23,223 nt of DNA, taken from Candidatus Pollutiaquabacter sp. (lineage in GTDB: Bacteria > Bacteroidota > Bacteroidia > AKYH767-A > 2013-40CM-41-45). The DNA lies in assembly GCA_903854075.1 (NCBI GenBank), contig CAINVI010000085.1:1-23223 (forward strand), given 5' to 3'. Positions 20,906-23,223 of the stretch are shown here, in pieces. The notes below the pieces were generated by a model. It did not search any database. It saw only the letters and a program-made list of their open reading frames with translations, and was not told the DNA's origin. The translations under genes were made by a program, and so were the position numbers. Position 1 is the first letter of the stretch, and each line of letters begins with the position of its first letter.

Positions 20906-21850
20906 ATGAATCGTCTCCTTCTGCTTGCCTTAATCCTTATTGCTTCTAAATCGACTGTAGCGCAAATACCCGGTTATGTTCCGACTAACGGACTACAAGC
21001 CTGGTACTCATTCGACGGAAACGTCAATGATCTTTCGGGGAATGGCAATACGCCGGTGAATACAGGAGCCACCTTTGAAACCGATCGTTTCGGCAATTCT
21101 GCAGCTGCCTTGGATTTCGATGGCATTAGCGCTGTGATGACATTGTCCAATCCAACCTTCAAGTTTTCTGAAACCGGCAGATTCACTTATAGTGTGTGGG
21201 TGAACAAACGGACTCAGTCATCTGCAGGCGTAGTGCTGATGAGCGGTGTTGCTACGACGGGCTATTTCATTTCCATCATCCAGGGAGTCAGTGTTGAACA
21301 GTTCGGAACCAACATGCAGCAGTCGGCTTGGACATGGGCCACGTGCCCTCATACATTGAATGTTTGGGATCATTATGTCGCCGTGTATGATGCGGGCACG
21401 ATGAGTTTTTATAAGAACGGCGTGCTCAGTGCATCGGCGATTTATCCTTACTCCGGCGCTATCGCAGATTTCATGCCGTTCTACTTTGGACGCGGGCTTC
21501 CTGGCGGTGGTAATAATTATAATGGACTGATGGATGATATTGGTGTTTGGTCACGTGCGCTCACGTTACCGGAAATCCAAACCCTTTATGCATCCTCCAC
21601 CACACAAGTGAATGAAACCGACTCGGAGAAAGCTTTTTATATTTATTCCGGTTCTTCACCAGAAGAATGGAACGTGCGCATCCCTGAAAAAATGCTTCAT
21701 ACCGACTACCAATTATTGGATGCTACCGGTCGAATAGTCAGGCAGGATAATTTTTCAGGAGTTTGTCAGCGACTGGACGTTTCCGGACTTCCCGCCGGTG
21801 TTTATTTGCTTAACGCATCCGGAGTGACACGTCGTTTCGTTATTTCGTAA
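20906..21850 (+). CDS. Secreted LamG/concanavalin-A-like domain protein with T9SS sorting signal
   Basis: This 314-residue exported protein has a signal peptide over residues 1-19 (cleavage after STVA). Residues about 22-230 form a LamG/concanavalin-like jelly roll: LQAWYSFDGNVNDLSGNGN and ALDFDGISAVMTL at the front, FTYSVWVNKR in the middle, and NGLMDDIGVWSRALTLPEIQTLY as the hallmark last strand. These domains bind carbohydrate or protein ligands; the ligand here is unknown. The C-terminal 75 residues (YQLLDATGRIVRQDNF, LPAGVYLLNASG, RRFVIS) form a T9SS type-A-like sorting domain. There is no catalytic domain, so it is probably a surface adhesin or binding protein. It follows the 317-base repeat-bearing gap and is convergent with glmS. 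Confidence 0.92.
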   Translation: MNRLLLLALILIASKSTVAQIPGYVPTNGLQAWYSFDGNVNDLSGNGNTPVNTGATFETDRFGNSAAALDFDGISAVMTLSNPTFKFSETGRFTYSVWVNKRTQSSAGVVLMSGVATTGYFISIIQGVSVEQFGTNMQQSAWTWATCPHTLNVWDHYVAVYDAGTMSFYKNGVLSASAIYPYSGAIADFMPFYFGRGLPGGGNNYNGLMDDIGVWSRALTLPEIQTLYASSTTQVNETDSEKAFYIYSGSSPEEWNVRIPEKMLHTDYQLLDATGRIVRQDNFSGVCQRLDVSGLPAGVYLLNASGVTRRFVIS

Positions 21851-21868
21851 TTTTCTCACAAGAGAAAA
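21851..21868. terminator. Possible weak hairpin between convergent LamG and glmS genes
   Basis: TTTTCTC and GAGAAAA form a seven-base perfect stem around ACAA, directly after the LamG stop codon. No clear T tract follows on either strand, so an intrinsic terminator role is uncertain. Confidence 0.3.
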
Positions 21869-21934
21869 AAATCAGAATCGGCTACGTCGTCATTCCACTA
21901 GCGCTGAAGTATGTAGAGCTTGCCGAAGCGCGAA

Positions 21935-23223
21935 CTACTCCACCGTCACACTCTTCGCCAGGTTCCTGGGCTGATCCACATTGCAACCGCGCATCACGGC
22001 GATGTGGTAGGAAAGCAGCTGTAACGGAACCACCGACACAATCGGAACGAGGGCGTCATCGGTCTCCGGAATTTCGATGACGTAATCCGCCATCTTCTTC
22101 ACCGTCGAGTCGCCTTCGGTAACTATCGCGATGATTTTTCCTTTTCGGGCTTTTACTTCCTGGATATTGCTGACTACTTTTTCGTAGGTGTCGTTCTTGT
22201 TGGCAATCACCACGACCGGCATCTCTTCGTCAATCAAGGCGATTGGACCGTGCTTCATTTCTGCGGCTGGATATCCTTCCGCGTGGATATAAGAAATCTC
22301 TTTCAGCTTCAACGCGCCTTCGAGGGCTACCGGAAATCCGTAACCGCGTCCGAGGTAGAGGAAATTACGCGCATCCTTGAACTGCTTGGCAATCTCAATT
22401 GTCAACGCGTTGGTCTCAAGAGCCTTTTCCACTTTGGCCGGCAACGCTTCCAGTTCGTTCAGCAACTGATGATAACGTGAGTCGGTGATGGTTCCACGGT
22501 GACGCGCAATCTGCAACGCCATCAGGGTGAGTACTGTTACTTGTGCAGTAAATGCTTTTGTGGACGCAACTCCGATCTCCGGACCGGCGTGCGTATATGC
22601 GCCGGCGTGTGTTGCACGTGGAATAGAGGCCCCCACTACATTACATACACCAAAAATCAAAGCGCCTTTCGCTTTGGCGAGCTCAATAGCTGCCAGCGTA
22701 TCGGCGGTTTCTCCGGATTGGGAAATTGGAATCACGATATCGTCTTCCGTGATGACCGGATTGCGGTAACGGAATTCAGAAGCATATTCCACCTCTACAG
22801 GAATCCGGGCAAATTCTTCGAAAAGATATTCGGCTACCAGGCCGGCGTGCCACGATGTTCCGCAACCGATGATCAGAATGCGTTTTGCGTTGGCAAATTT
22901 ATTTTCATACTCCGAGATGCCGCCCATGCGCAGAAAACCTTTGCTCGCATCAATACGACCACGCATACTGTCCCAGATGGAACGCGGCTGTTCGTAGATC
23001 TCTTTCAGCATGAAGTGCTCGTAACCGCCTTTTTCAAGCTGCTCGAGTTTCATCTCCAGTTCCTGAATGTATGGCGTCTTCACTTGATTTTCGATAGTCT
23101 TTACGGTGAGTTGACCATCGCGCACCAGCGCCATTTCTCCGTCGTTCAGATATATGACGTTGTTCGTGTATTCAATGATCGGCGTTGCATCGGACGCCAC
23201 GAAGTATTCTCCTTTTTCTTTTC
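21935..23223 (-). CDS. glmS: Glutamine--fructose-6-phosphate aminotransferase (isomerizing), C-terminal part, 5' truncated by window edge
   Basis: This enzyme makes glucosamine-6-phosphate from fructose-6-phosphate and glutamine, the entry step to UDP-GlcNAc for peptidoglycan and lipopolysaccharide. The frame continues through the window edge (KEKGEYFVASDATPI), so the apparent GTG start at 23200 is internal and the Cys1 glutaminase catalytic residue lies outside. Visible are the end of the glutaminase domain, then the first SIS domain (GCGTSWHAGLVAEYLFEE, IPISQSGETADTLAAI, EIGVASTKAFTAQ) and the second SIS domain (YLGRGYGFPVALEGALKLKEISYIHAEG). The end, CNVDQPRNLAKSVTVE, is the typical GlmS terminus with the catalytic Lys. 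About 429 codons are present of an expected 610. It is convergent with the LamG gene. Confidence 0.97.
   Translation of the reverse strand, partial: KEKGEYFVASDATPIIEYTNNVIYLNDGEMALVRDGQLTVKTIENQVKTPYIQELEMKLEQLEKGGYEHFMLKEIYEQPRSIWDSMRGRIDASKGFLRMGGISEYENKFANAKRILIIGCGTSWHAGLVAEYLFEEFARIPVEVEYASEFRYRNPVITEDDIVIPISQSGETADTLAAIELAKAKGALIFGVCNVVGASIPRATHAGAYTHAGPEIGVASTKAFTAQVTVLTLMALQIARHRGTITDSRYHQLLNELEALPAKVEKALETNALTIEIAKQFKDARNFLYLGRGYGFPVALEGALKLKEISYIHAEGYPAAEMKHGPIALIDEEMPVVVIANKNDTYEKVVSNIQEVKARKGKIIAIVTEGDSTVKKMADYVIEIPETDDALVPIVSVVPLQLLSYHIAVMRGCNVDQPRNLAKSVTVE

Noticed and set aside
23198..23200. GTG as the start of glmS
   Set aside because: The reading frame continues upstream to the window edge with the conserved KGEYFVASDATP sequence, so the gene is cut by the edge.

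Overview
The window is a chromosomal segment from a member of the Bacteroidota. Several independent signs support this. Three secreted proteins end in type IX secretion (T9SS) type-A-like sorting domains. Promoters have the TTG / TAnnTTTG form instead of sigma70 boxes, and Shine-Dalgarno sequences are weak or absent. The DnaE, Mrp, GlmS and alkyltransferase-like proteins have wording typical of that phylum. It looks like ordinary chromosome with some lineage-specific genes. I saw no insertion sequence, phage gene, CRISPR array, rRNA or tRNA.

Layout. 1-1119 is the 3' part of a DNA polymerase III alpha (DnaE) gene cut by the window edge, convergent with a small lipoprotein gene (1139-1642, minus). 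1725-3171 holds a gamma-carbonic-anhydrase-like hexapeptide protein and glutamate racemase (murI). A minus-strand cluster at 3154-5215 reads trmB, then an alkyltransferase-like DNA-repair protein whose nucleophilic Cys is Ala, then a MurG-like glycosyltransferase; its end overlaps the end of murI. From a divergent promoter region, 5337-6717 carries an Mrp-type Fe-S carrier ATPase and a NifU C-terminal-domain protein, a plausible Fe-S delivery pair. 6742-7557 (minus) is an exported alpha/beta-hydrolase-fold protein without the nucleophile or the histidine. 7701-9983 (minus) is a secreted CotH-kinase/lamin-tail protein.

The second half is mostly plus strand. It holds a TMTC-like membrane glycosyltransferase with C-terminal TPRs (10150-12180), a lipoprotein with a clear promoter and strong terminator (12346-13242), a 998-residue ABCG-type transporter with extra N-terminal domains (13305-16301), and a T9SS-secreted CE1/PHB-depolymerase-like esterase (16411-17544). 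These are followed by a small membrane protein plus lipoprotein pair (17576-19019), a PadR regulator translationally coupled to a membrane protein (19126-20588), and a T9SS-secreted LamG protein (20906-21850). Convergent with the last is the 3' part of glmS (21935 to the edge, minus).

Working together: murI and glmS (and possibly the glycosyltransferase) serve cell-wall precursor synthesis; Mrp and NifU serve Fe-S biogenesis; trmB and the alkyltransferase-like protein are nucleic-acid maintenance. The rest is cell-envelope and secretion biology. The most unusual unit is the PadR operon. Its promoter carries a dyad between the -33 and -7 boxes, with a perfect 13-bp inverted repeat just upstream. 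Its membrane protein contains a tandem duplication of a 60-residue unit with a GldL-like FK-x-x-H-x-PGA motif. All of this is read by eye; no database search was run.
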